From Ectocarpus siliculosus (taxonomy: Eukaryota > Sar > Phaeophyceae > Ectocarpales > Ectocarpaceae): a DNA stretch of 11,344 nucleotides. The position numbers and the translations under genes were made by a program. The DNA is taken from NCBI GenBank assembly GCA_000310025.1, contig FN649755.1:3804357-3815700 (forward strand), in the 5' to 3' direction. Below, piece by piece: positions 5,901-11,344 of the stretch (its first letter is position 1; each line of letters starts with the position of its first letter). The notes under the pieces were generated by a model. It did not search any database. It was not told where the DNA came from and saw only the letters and a list, made by a program, of their open reading frames with translations.

Positions 5901-8479
5901 TTTCTAATGTTTGCGCGCCGCCACATGGCCGTTGCAACCCTCTTGGGTTGTGTCGGCCACCCACAAGCCGTCACGTTGCGCTTGACTGTTGCGACCATAT
6001 GCAGAGTCAAGGGCCCCTCTATAGTGCGGGTTTATGCCAAGCGCTTTCAACTGCGCTGTTCAACGCATTAACATTCTTGAGTGTTCCATTCCGGGCACCC
6101 GCGCTGTAGACGGCTGTATGTTGATGTATCCCTCGGCTTCGTCTATTGCTCTCCCTGCGTACCACAAGACATACAGCCGCCAATGAGGACGATTACGAGC
6201 CATATCACCTTACGCTTGACCGTCGCAACCAACCCTCTCACGCTGATGCTGGCTCCATCTCTATTTTGCCCTTGACCCCCCGTCCTCTACGACAACATGA
6301 CACACAGCCGCCGATGAGGACGACTACGAGCCATATATCACCTTACGCTTGACCGTCGCAACCAACACTCTTGCTATGCTGATTTTGTCTTCATCTCTCT
6401 TTTTGCCCTTGACAAGAAGACACGGGCGCCGATGAGGACGGTTACGAGCCCGTCATCATGAACTCCGAGTGGGCCTCCGCCCGCGGCTCCCCTGTCGACC
6501 CCGATCTCCTAATTCAATCGGCAAACCCTACCCCTGCCCCTGTCGGGGGAGAGCAATCCAGCGGCCGTGGAGGCACCGCAGTAGCAGCAACACAGCAGGG
6601 TTCTCGTGCCGGTTCGGGTGCCGGTTCGGGTGACCGGAACCCGCCGACGGCCAGGCAGCCGGAAGTCGCGCCGGAAGAGGCGGTCGTGGAAGAAACCGTG
6701 GCGGCGGCGGCGGCTGTTGCGGGGGCTGCTCCTAAGGTTAGCATGTTTTCTTTTTTGTCTTTTCGGGGCACAAGCCTTGGAATGCTGGGTAGATTCTGTG
6801 AGTTTTTTTTTTTTTGAACTATCACCACCCAATATATATATATATAAATAAAAAATATGTGAAAAATATATGCATTTTTTCCTTTTTCAGGGCACAGGCC
6901 TAGGGATGCTGGGTGGGATTCTGGGGAATTGTTTCGTTCACATTTTGGATCCCCGAACATGTGGTACGGAATACTTCGACCATTTTTTTTTCAGGGCACA
7001 TGCAACACCACCTCTTTTTTTTGTTTCTTGTCTTGACTTCGAATCAGCGCTCACAGCACTTGTGCCGTTTACTCCAACCCGTGTTTACACAGAAGGGTTC
7101 CTCTCTGCCGTCCCCTCCTGCAGTATATACTTTGCCTTCGATTTTTATTGCGAGAAGAGTGCAGCACTCTCTTCCCTGTCTGTGTACACTCGATTTGGCG
7201 CGCCGTCCGCCGAGGCCAGGAACGGAAGCGAGAGAAAAACTCAAGTTTGCAAGAACAAGCCCGCTTACGCCGGGATTCGAACCCCTGCCGCCGCTGGCCA
7301 CAATTTAGACCATGTTCGAGGATATCAACAAACTAGAGTACCGGGGCGACCGGATGCGCGCCTTACATTTACGGTATTATAGTGGCATATAGAGGCACGA
7401 GGAGAATAGGACAATATTTAGGGCAGTGCCACTACAATTCGATACGATAGTCTATCGGGTTCATGTATCATACCACATGTTGAGATTGTGACAAGAGAGA
7501 TTTTGATGCCACTTGATATCGGGCATTTCACTATTCAGGGTGCCACATAAGAAAATGAATTAATTTACTCATGCACAACTTCGCCTGTCAACAACAGCTG
7601 CAGCACTACCGGAACCACGAGAAAGGGTATTTCATTTTTCAGGTTTGGGGACGCAATACATATGGAGACCACGACTGTACTTTTTTTTTCCATTTTTTTT
7701 TTGCAGAGCAGTAGTGGTCCCAATAAGAGAACGTAACAGATGCCCACTATTCAGGGTGCCACTATTTGGAGACCACGACTGTACTTTTTTTTCCTTTTTT
7801 TTTCGGTCGTGGCCCAGAAAAGAGACCGTAACAAATGCCCACTACTCAGGGTGCCACTGTATCGGGACCACAACTGACCTTTTTTTTTGACATTTTTTTT
7901 TTTTTGCAGAGCAGTCGCGGCCCAAAAAAGAGACCGTAACAAATGCCCGCTACTATTCAGGGTGCCACTATATCGGAACCACGACTGACTGTACTTTTTT
8001 TTTCGCTTTTTTTTTTTGCAGGGCAGTCGTGGCCCCAAAAAGAAAAGTAGACCGTTTCAAGTGGCCTTTCGCCGAGATTCGAACCCCTGACCCTGCCCAT
8101 TATTTCGAAGGCTTTCGAGGATGCCAACTAGACTCCCGGGGCGACCGGATACGCGCAATTCATTGCGTCAGAGAAGGCTACCAGTATTTCCACGATTTCC
8201 CGACCAGCACACAAGCGCGATATCCCCCCTGTTTTTCCTTTTTTTTTTTTTTTCATTCAGAGCACGAGCCTCGGCCTGCTCGGCGGGGTTCTGTGGGAGA
8301 CCGTTCTGGACGGCGTGGCTTGGGCAAACAGGCGTATCTCAGCGTCGGAAGACGCTAGCCCTAGCAACGGCGGGACACCGCCGCCCGACAGCAACAACAC
8401 AGCCGGAAGCAGCGGCGGCGGCGGCGGCGGCGGCGGTGGACGTGAAGCGAACGGAGCGGCGGCTTCGTTGCCGTCGACG
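991..8479 (+). CDS. Intron-containing gene for a bactofilin-domain protein with long disordered arms (six-exon core model)
   Basis: The proposed join is 991-2998, 3634-3751, 4275-4423, 5177-5381, 6417-6736 and 8261-8479. All internal introns are GT-AG and the phases agree at each junction (0, 1, 0, 1, 0). The first in-frame ATG is at 1136; counted from it the product is about 958 residues before the last, uncertain exon. Residues ~630-720, from exons 2-4, show the short glycine-spaced beta-helix rungs of bactofilins, such as GGKLCGRI, GRVEGEVE, INGDVIYNVLELDR and GAIITGRL. Bacterial bactofilins (PF04519) are usually 100-200 residues and polymerise without nucleotide into cytoskeletal scaffolds. 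A filament-forming role here is inferred from the fold alone. Residues 1-620 are Gln/Ser/Ala/Gly-rich, and the tail is Gly/Ala/Pro-rich. The true N-terminus may lie upstream, because the frame is open and charge-rich before 1136. No promoter or poly(A) site was identified. Confidence 0.75.
1349..1489 (+). repeat. 78-bp coding tandem duplication (Gln-rich)
   Basis: The unit beginning GTGCAGGCTTCTCTTCCACA at 1349 recurs at 1427 with a few changes (GTGCAGACCTCTCTTCCACA). The 78-base offset keeps frame. Each unit encodes VQ-x-SLPQQQ followed by Gln/His-rich sequence. Confidence 0.85.
2327..2395 (+). repeat. TCT microsatellite encoding a polyserine run
   Basis: Twenty-two TCT codons and one TCC encode about 23 serines in exon 1. 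The near absence of synonymous interruptions indicates recent slippage expansion, and length is probably variable between strains. Confidence 0.9.
2999..3633 (+). other. Intron 1
   Basis: 635 bases from GTGAGT to CTCCAG. The main content is a tandem repeat of ~95 bases (3177-3390). The 3' part is T-rich and otherwise featureless. Confidence 0.75.
3177..3390. repeat. ~95-bp tandem repeat inside intron 1
   Basis: Units begin at about 3177, 3271 and 3369, each with CCGCTAAA or CGGCTAAA near its start. The first two share GACTACCGAG, ACGA-ATTTTGGAA and ATGTAAAT. The third is partial. No coding frame is conserved across units. Confidence 0.75.
3634..3751 (+). CDS. Exon 2: start of the bactofilin beta-helix
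   Basis: The acceptor is a pyrimidine-rich tract ending in CTCCAG at 3633 and the donor is GTGAGC at 3752. The exon enters in phase 0 and leaves in phase 1. It encodes VSRGVSVTADVHVPFATVAV followed by TRGGKLCGRIVAKEFLLEDG, about residues 622-661. The alternation of short hydrophobic strands and Gly turns, with the GK-L-G-I pattern, is typical of the first rungs of PF04519. A second in-frame AG at 3640 could serve as an alternative acceptor, removing two residues. Confidence 0.85.
3752..4274 (+). other. Intron 2
   Basis: 523 bases from GTGAGC to ACAAACAG. It contains T-rich tracts, a TTTTG pentamer repeat (about 4228-4253), and a short direct repeat around CCCGTTTTGAC (about 4006 and 4053). 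No exon candidate was seen. Confidence 0.75.
4275..4423 (+). CDS. Exon 3: central bactofilin beta-helix rungs
   Basis: The acceptor is ACAAACAG ending at 4274, and the donor is GTAGGC at 4424. The incoming phase of 1 completes a Gly codon and the outgoing phase is 0. It encodes GGRVEGEVECDFAVIEGSLE, then ASLVSKEMATVGPSASINGD, then VIYNVLELDR, about residues 661-710. The motif I-x-G-D-V-x-Y-x-x-L-E is one of the most recognisable bactofilin signatures and continues into the GA-I-x-G-x-L of exon 4. The last 32 bases across the donor are duplicated perfectly downstream at 4523-4554. Confidence 0.9.
4523..4554 (+). repeat. Perfect 32-bp copy of the exon 3 / intron 3 donor junction
   Basis: The copy is identical to 4395-4426, the last 29 exon bases plus the first three intron bases GTA, at an offset of 128. 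Here the donor continues GTAAGC. A weaker third donor-region copy lies around 4606-4620. Using the copied donor would add 128 bases and meet the in-frame TGA at 4523. Confidence 0.9.
5082..5176 (+). repeat. Duplicated acceptor region at the end of intron 3
   Basis: The stretch GCCTCTGTCGGTTCACAG (5082-5099) recurs as GCCTCTTGTCGGTTCGCAG (5158-5176), the latter being the real acceptor of exon 4. A linked repeat, ATSSATSCATAGGCC, lies at about 5016 and 5101. The first copy is therefore a decoy acceptor. Confidence 0.7.
5177..5381 (+). CDS. Exon 4: end of the beta-helix plus a charged helix
   Basis: The acceptor is TTCGCAG ending at 5176 (phase 0). The donor is GTGAGG at 5382, leaving phase 1. 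The exon begins GAIITGRLFSI, the closing rung of the bactofilin core, which joins seamlessly to VLELDR of exon 3. After a Ser-rich linker comes a charged segment (EEEEAKQLRLERELKLAMAE) likely to be helical or a short coiled coil, then GAGPGADRSIPKG. In total it covers about residues 711-778. The last ~20 bases, the donor and the start of the intron are repeated at 5711-5748. Confidence 0.85.
5570..5662. repeat. Dispersed repeat with telomere-like core, copy 1
   Basis: It contains GGATAAAGTATGCAATCCG, then GGGGTTAGGGTTAGG, then CGTGCCCCCTCCCT, in the same order as the copy at 9241-9362. It lies within intron 4. Confidence 0.6.
5711..5748 (+). repeat. Copy of the exon 4 / intron 4 donor junction
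   Basis: It matches 5362-5399 over 38 bases with one mismatch, spanning the last 20 exon bases, the GTGAGG donor and 18 intron bases, at an offset of 349. T-rich sequence after both copies also corresponds, ending in a CGCCGCCA motif. A further partial unit lies near 5908. Confidence 0.88.
6174..6416 (+). repeat. Tandem repeat carrying copies of the exon 5 start
   Basis: CAGCCGCCAATGAGGACGAT (6174) and CAGCCGCCGATGAGGACGAC (6305) resemble the exon 5 start GGGCGCCGATGAGGACGGTT (6424), at offsets of 131 and about 119. Each is followed by CGCTTGACCGTCGCAACC and a pyrimidine-rich end. Both upstream copies have a CAG in the right phase but run into stops. Confidence 0.85.
6417..6736 (+). CDS. Exon 5: C-terminal linker of unknown function
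   Basis: Two acceptors three bases apart fit the incoming phase of 1: after the AAG ending at 6416 (adds Glu) and after the AAG ending at 6419. Neither has the usual CAG. The donor is GTTAGC at 6737, phase 0. The product reads DTGADEDGYEPVIMNSEWAS, then RGSPVDPDLLIQSANPTPAP, followed by Gly/Ala/Thr-rich and acidic sequence (PEEAVVEET) and an Ala-rich end, about residues 779-885. I recognise no domain. It was placed in this gene because it is in frame with exon 4 and because upstream copies of its first bases show a matching frame. Confidence 0.72.
6767..6929 (+). pseudogene. Two diverged copies of the exon 6 start
   Basis: Segments at 6767 (GTSLGMLGRFCE) and 6891 (GTGLGMLGGILG) resemble the exon 6 start STSLGLLGGVLW. 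The second follows a consensus acceptor (TTTTTCAG ending 6890) in the correct phase 0; the first lacks an AG. They could be decayed exon copies or an alternative exon. Confidence 0.65.
7268..7362 (-). repeat. tRNA-like (SINE-like) element, copy 1
   Basis: The minus strand contains a box-B-like GGGGTTCGAATC (complement of 7274-7285) preceded by a box-A-like TCTAGTTTGTTGAT (complement of 7324-7337), about 38 bases apart, as in RNA polymerase III tRNA promoters. The T-stem pairs only partly and no clean cloverleaf forms, so this is not called a working tRNA. Confidence 0.5.
7667..8060. repeat. Tandem array of hairpin-forming units
   Basis: Four units start at 7667, 7771, 7866 and 7976 (spacings 104, 95, 110). 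Each has an ACCACGACTG-like arm, T tracts often ending in TTTGCAG, an inverted CAGTCGTGGCCC-like arm, then AGAGACCGTAACAAATGCCC and ATTCAGGGTGCCACTAT. A single CTATTCAGGGTGCCAC also occurs at 7530. Confidence 0.85.
8069..8153 (-). repeat. tRNA-like (SINE-like) element, copy 2
   Basis: The minus strand shows box B (complement of 8076-8087) and box-A-like TCTAGTTGGCAT (complement of 8121-8132), 33 bases apart. It shares the flank GGGGCGACCGGAT with copy 1. The T-stem is again imperfect. It lies 100 bases upstream of the exon 6 acceptor tract. Confidence 0.5.
8261..8479 (+). CDS. Exon 6: short Gly/Leu segment and Ser/Gly-rich tail
   Basis: A long T tract ends in CATTCAG at 8260, an excellent acceptor (phase 0), and GTAGGC at 8480 is the likely donor (phase 0). 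The exon starts STSLGLLGGVLWETVLDGVA, a potentially amphipathic or membrane-associating stretch. It continues WANRRISASED, then a Pro/Asn/Ser-rich part and a Gly run encoded by a GGC repeat, about residues 886-958. The first ~37 bases have diverged relatives at 6767 and 6891 in the preceding intron. If the donor is not used, the frame runs on to a stop at 8762 through a Val-rich hydrophobic stretch. Confidence 0.72.
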
Positions 8480-8506
8480 GTAGGCCATGGCGCACCGCCA
8501 TCTTTG

Positions 8507-8960
8507 GCATCACGTGCTCTGAACTGTTTCTTGTTTCTTGTCGTTTTTGTTGTTGTTGTGGTTGTTGTTGTTGTGTGTTTCGATTTATATTTGCGTCCCC
8601 AAAACGAAACACACACAGCACACATATGCAGACCGAGACACCGTGGAATCCCTACCCGTTTTGGGATTGTTGTCTACAAAACAGCAGCCGTAGGTGTTGT
8701 GACCTTGTTTTTGCGTGTGAGAAGCTTAAGGCAAAGGAGCATTTCACGTCCTCTGAACTGCTAGTTTCGTGTGTGTTTCGATATTTGCGTGTGAGAACTT
8801 GAAGGCAAAAGAGGCATTCGCGTGCTCTGAACTGTCCCTTTGTTTTGTGTCTTTTGATGTTTGCTTGTTAGAAGTTGCAAGCAAAGACGCATTCATATGG
8901 TCCGATACTTTTTCTTGTCTGTATTCAACATTCTGGGCGTGAGAAATTCGCATCGCTGGC
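8507..8960. repeat. 75-bp minisatellite after exon 6
   Basis: The block GCAT-CACGTGCTCTGAACTG occurs at 8507, 8739, 8814 and, more diverged, 8889. Between blocks are TGTGTTTCGATATTTGCGTG and GAAGGCAAA motifs. The last three units are spaced 75 bases. A GTT-rich tract and other sequence interrupt the first unit. Confidence 0.75.
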
Positions 8961-9041
8961 TGGAGCTTGAAGGAATGTAGAGTAGCGAAGTCCAGTGGTG
9001 ACCCCACAAAAACAGTAACCGTCGCAGGTTATTTTTCAGAT

Positions 9042-9225
9042 ATCACACCCCCTGAACCGATTTTCGAAGCTCGATTTCTCGGCAGGAAAAGCAGTGACGG
9101 TGCCGAAAATGGCGGTGTTCGAACCGTCTCGTCGAGAGCTTTCCCGAAAACACAAACTTTGATGTTTCGGCATCATCTTCTTCGTGGAGTAATCGCGCTT
9201 TGAAAATCGGTCCAGGGGGTGTGAT
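9042..9225. mobile_element. MITE-like element with ~30-bp terminal inverted repeats
   Basis: The left end ATCACACCCCCTGAACCGAT (9042, continuing to 9070) is complementary to the right end (9195-9225) with only a few mismatches. The 184-bp interior has no transposase, so it would be non-autonomous. A target-site duplication could not be defined with confidence. Confidence 0.65.
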
Positions 9226-9240
9226 GTATGATCAGTGCCC

Positions 9241-9362
9241 TTCGCAGGGTTTTTGAAATAAGCAAACATGTTGGATAAAGCATACAATCGGGGAAATTGG
9301 AGTAGGGTTAGGGTTAGGGTCAGGGTTAAGGTTAGGGAATAGGGCCCGCTTCCCCCCTCCCT
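9241..9362. repeat. Dispersed repeat with telomere-like core, copy 2
   Basis: It contains GGATAAAGCATACAATCGGG, an imperfect TTAGGG tract at 9303-9337, then CCCGCTTCCCCCCTCCCT, colinear with copy 1 at 5570-5662. Confidence 0.65.
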
Positions 9363-9427
9363 CTGTTTATTTCCGCACAAACTTATCTATTTATTTTTTT
9401 CTCGCGCGAAGGCGGTCCCACAAGAAG

Positions 9428-9469
9428 CACGCCTCTCAACTCGAACTCCCTCACACGCCTCTCAACTCG
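9428..9469. repeat. Short direct repeat
   Basis: CACGCCTCTCAACTCG occurs at 9428-9443 and exactly again at 9454-9469. Confidence 0.9.
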
Positions 9470-9558
9470 GACTTTTTTTGTTTTGTTTCTCGCTTGTCTC
9501 GTCGTCGTCATTACATACATACGTATGTATTCGTATTGTGGACCTTCGGGTGCGGCAG

Positions 9559-9645
9559 GGTTCCGAGGACCGGTCCGCGGACCGTACCAGAAAGATCAAG
9601 CAGGTCTGGATTCGAGCAGCCGAGCGCCGAGCACAGATCTCGTGA
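9559..9645 (+). CDS. Candidate terminal exon of the bactofilin-like gene
   Basis: After GCGGCAG (ending 9558) the phase-0 frame compatible with exon 6 reads GSEDRSADRTRKIKQVWIRA and AERRAQIS, then TGA at 9643. The strongly basic, helical composition is plausible for a C-terminus, but there is no family support. A competing phase-0 exon is 9028-9162 inside the MITE-like element. Direct read-through of exon 6 to 8764 is a third option. Confidence 0.25.
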   Translation, partial: GSEDRSADRTRKIKQVWIRAAERRAQIS

Positions 9646-9650
9646 GCAGC

Positions 9651-9760
9651 CAATGACCGCAGCGGATCGGACCAAAGTCAGTCAATCAATGAGCGCAGCT
9701 GGTCACACCTAGTGGACCAATGGCCGCGGCGGGTCGCAGTTCGTGAGCTAATTGGTGTGC
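9651..9760. repeat. Short degenerate tandem repeat
   Basis: CAATGACCGCAGCGG (9651), CAATGAGCGCAGCTGG (9687) and CAATGGCCGCGGCGGG (9718) are units spaced 36 and 31 bases apart. The first overlaps sequence just after the candidate stop at 9643. Confidence 0.6.
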
Positions 9761-10117
9761 ACGGCTGGTCGTCGGATCTCGGGAAGTCAAGCACCGGTCG
9801 ATGGTACGGGCTGGCGCAAGTTTTGTGAGGCGCTGGACATCTGGACTCGGATGTTGCGCGAGATTACGTCCGATCTTGTCGGGTCGGGTGATTCATTCAT
9901 GTTCGGTTGTTTTGTTTTCTGAGGAAATTTCTCGGAATTTTGGCGAACCACGGTGTGCGTGAAATGTTTGAAGGACGGGGGTACGAAAATCGTCGTGTTT
10001 GTGTATCGTTGTGTGGCGTTTGTGTGCTGTTTTGTGTTTGCTTTTTTGGTGTGGTTCGTGACGCGGCAGCGGTAGCAGCAGCAGCAGCAGTGTGTCTGTG
10101 TGTGTGTTTCCCAACAG
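9761..10117. other. No recognisable gene
   Basis: Mixed T/G-rich sequence with short GT-rich runs and an AGC microsatellite (about 10075-10090). Frames in both directions are short and compositionally noisy. Confidence 0.5.
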
Positions 10118-10240
10118 AATTGAAGAAATCAATCTGACCTGTGCGTCAGATACAGGGGGGGGGCAAGAGTGTGTGCCGTGCCTTACCGACAGCGAAGAGC
10201 AGAAAACAGATGAGCTGTGCAGCCGTCTTGCTTGTCTTGT
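10118..10240 (+). CDS. Weak exon candidate
   Basis: A T/G-rich tract ends in CCCAACAG at 10117 and a near-consensus GTACGT donor lies at 10241. The enclosed 123 bases are open in the frame IEEINLTCASDTGGGQECVP, continuing CLTDSEEQKTDELCSRLACL. It enters and leaves in phase 2, so it could be a symmetric exon of a further gene or of the tail of this one. No family was recognised and no flanking exon could be placed. Confidence 0.22.
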
Positions 10241-11151
10241 GTACGTGCGTTCTTTTATTTTGGTGGTTCGTCGTATGAATGGCCCTGCTCACGCAGGGCT
10301 GCCTCCAATCCGAGGTCCCGTTTTCGTTTGGGCGTGGGTGGGTGGTTGGTTTCGACGAGCGAATGAAGTGATTTCCAAGGCAAACGGCACAAGACTTGCG
10401 TTGCGCTGACAGTTGGCGCGCGGCTTTCTTTGCCGAGGTGTTTTTTCTTTTTATAGTTTATCGTACAGCCAGCAAGCCACGCAGTTTTTTTTTTTTTTTT
10501 GAGTGCAGCACGGCGGCTATTGTTTTTTTGTTTTCCGTGGGGGGTGTTGGCAAACGCAAGAAGATCCGGGATCTCAGTGGATGGCGTTGTCGGCTGCCGC
10601 TGCCTCTGCCGCTGTTGTTGGTGCGACTGCTGCTAGCCGCTGGTGCTGGTGCGGCTGGTGCTGGTGCTAGCTGCTGTTACTGCTGCGGCTAGCTGCTGTT
10701 ACTGCTGCGTTGTTGCGGCTGCTGCTGCGGGCGGGACAAGTCACGCTTGCGGCGGCACCAACACGAGCCTCTGGCCAGTCGTTCGTTGTGTCTGGCGCAT
10801 GAAAGAGGGCAGAACGCTTGTCGTCTCTTGCGAGGTGCGCCCCACGCATGCCTCCGGCGGTTGGATTGTCGGGGGTCGAGAGGGGTCGCCTGTGACTGTC
10901 GGAAGAAGCCCCCCCCCCCTCTTTTTTTTTTCTTGCATGCTTCTTGTCATTTCTTCTCAGTTTAGTAAGGGGCGGGGGCTTTCTTATTCTTCCCCTCAGA
11001 TTGCTTGGAAGAGCGTTGTGGTGGCGGCGCACCATGTCGTCATGGCCGCGGCAGCGGCGGTTCGCCAGCTGTTACAGCTAGCACGCTCCCTCTTCCTTTT
11101 TTTGTTGGGTGGCATGCACACGTGGGGAGAGATCAGACGGGCTGCCGCTGC

Positions 11152-11187
<36 letters not shown>

Positions 11188-11344
11188 TGGTATCCAGGTA
11201 CTGCAGTAGCCCGGGCATCCGGTCCCGTTTCTTTTTTTTTTTTTGATTGATGGCCGTTACGTAGCGGCGAGAGAAAGAAAAGGGGGAGAGAGAGACATGA
11301 GGAAAAATACACTTGGCATGGTGGTGGAGCTGACGTATGGCAAG
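10241..11344. other. Low-complexity right end, no firm gene
   Basis: The stretch holds T tracts, GCTGGT and GCTGCT repeats, a doubled GCTAGCTGCTGTTACTGCTG segment (10666 and 10688) and a GCT repeat (about 11140-11183). A frame from the AG at 10998 to the stop at 11207 reads IAWKSVVVAAHHVVMAAAAA and later a polyalanine run from the GCT repeat. It could be an exon, but nothing beyond openness supports it. Confidence 0.4.

Larger units (their letters stand above)
6737..8260 (+). other. Intron 5, the longest in the model
   Basis: 1524 bases from GTTAGC to CATTCAG. In order it holds two exon-6-like segments (6767, 6891), a TA microsatellite (6832-6846), a tRNA-like element (7268-7362), a hairpin tandem array (7667-8060) and a second tRNA-like element (8069-8153). 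After the acceptor at 6890 a frame stays open to 7382. Confidence 0.65.

Noticed and set aside
7268-7362. A functional tRNA gene on the minus strand
   Set aside because: The T-loop motif is good but the T-stem pairs only in part and I could not build matching acceptor and anticodon stems, so a tRNA-like repeat is safer.
9303-9337. Chromosome end or telomere addition site
   Set aside because: The repeats are imperfect, internal, and share non-telomeric flanks with a second copy in intron 4, so a dispersed element explains them better.
10643-11209. 188-codon open frame with Cys-, Ala- and Leu-rich sequence
   Set aside because: It has no ATG at its start, is largely driven by GCT/CTG repeats, and shows no conserved domain.

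Overview
This window looks like nuclear DNA of a eukaryote with GC-rich exons, long T-rich introns, GT-AG splice sites, many microsatellites and minisatellites, and TTAGGG-type telomere-like tracts. Exon codons mostly end in C or G. The exon 1 product is full of Ala, Gln, Ser, Gly and Pro runs. This texture fits a stramenopile, most likely a brown alga of the Ectocarpus type. That assignment is inferred from texture and was not tested by a search.

One multi-exon gene on the + strand fills most of the window. Six exons (about 991-2998, 3634-3751, 4275-4423, 5177-5381, 6417-6736, 8261-8479) join in one continuous reading frame, with matching phases at every GT-AG junction. Exons 2-4 together encode a complete bactofilin-type right-handed beta-helix (polymer-forming cytoskeletal family, PF04519/DUF583). 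In bacteria this family forms non-nucleotide filaments that scaffold cell-wall or stalk enzymes. Here the core of about 90 residues sits between an N-terminal arm of more than 600 low-complexity residues and a C-terminal tail of about 240 residues. A further 5' exon (to 382) and the terminal exon (about 9559-9645, or 9028-9162) are only tentative.

The introns are the other notable part. Next to exons 3, 4, 5 and 6 the flanking intron carries degenerate or near-perfect copies of the exon-intron junction itself, including part of the exon and the splice site. These are DNA-level tandem duplications across splice junctions, and they leave decoy donors and acceptors. The copies upstream of exon 6 keep a similar peptide and could be former or alternative exons. 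Other intronic content includes a ~95-bp tandem repeat (intron 1), a 95-110-bp hairpin-forming array flanked by two minus-strand tRNA-like (SINE-like) sequences (intron 5), a 75-bp minisatellite (intron 6), a 184-bp MITE-like element (9042-9225), and two copies of a dispersed repeat with a telomere-like core (about 5570-5662 and 9241-9362).

The left end (1-200) is dominated by C and G homopolymers and looks like poor-quality scaffold-end sequence. The right end (about 9726-11344) holds low-complexity DNA with at most weak exon candidates. I saw no bacterial-type operon, CRISPR array, rRNA gene or intact tRNA gene.
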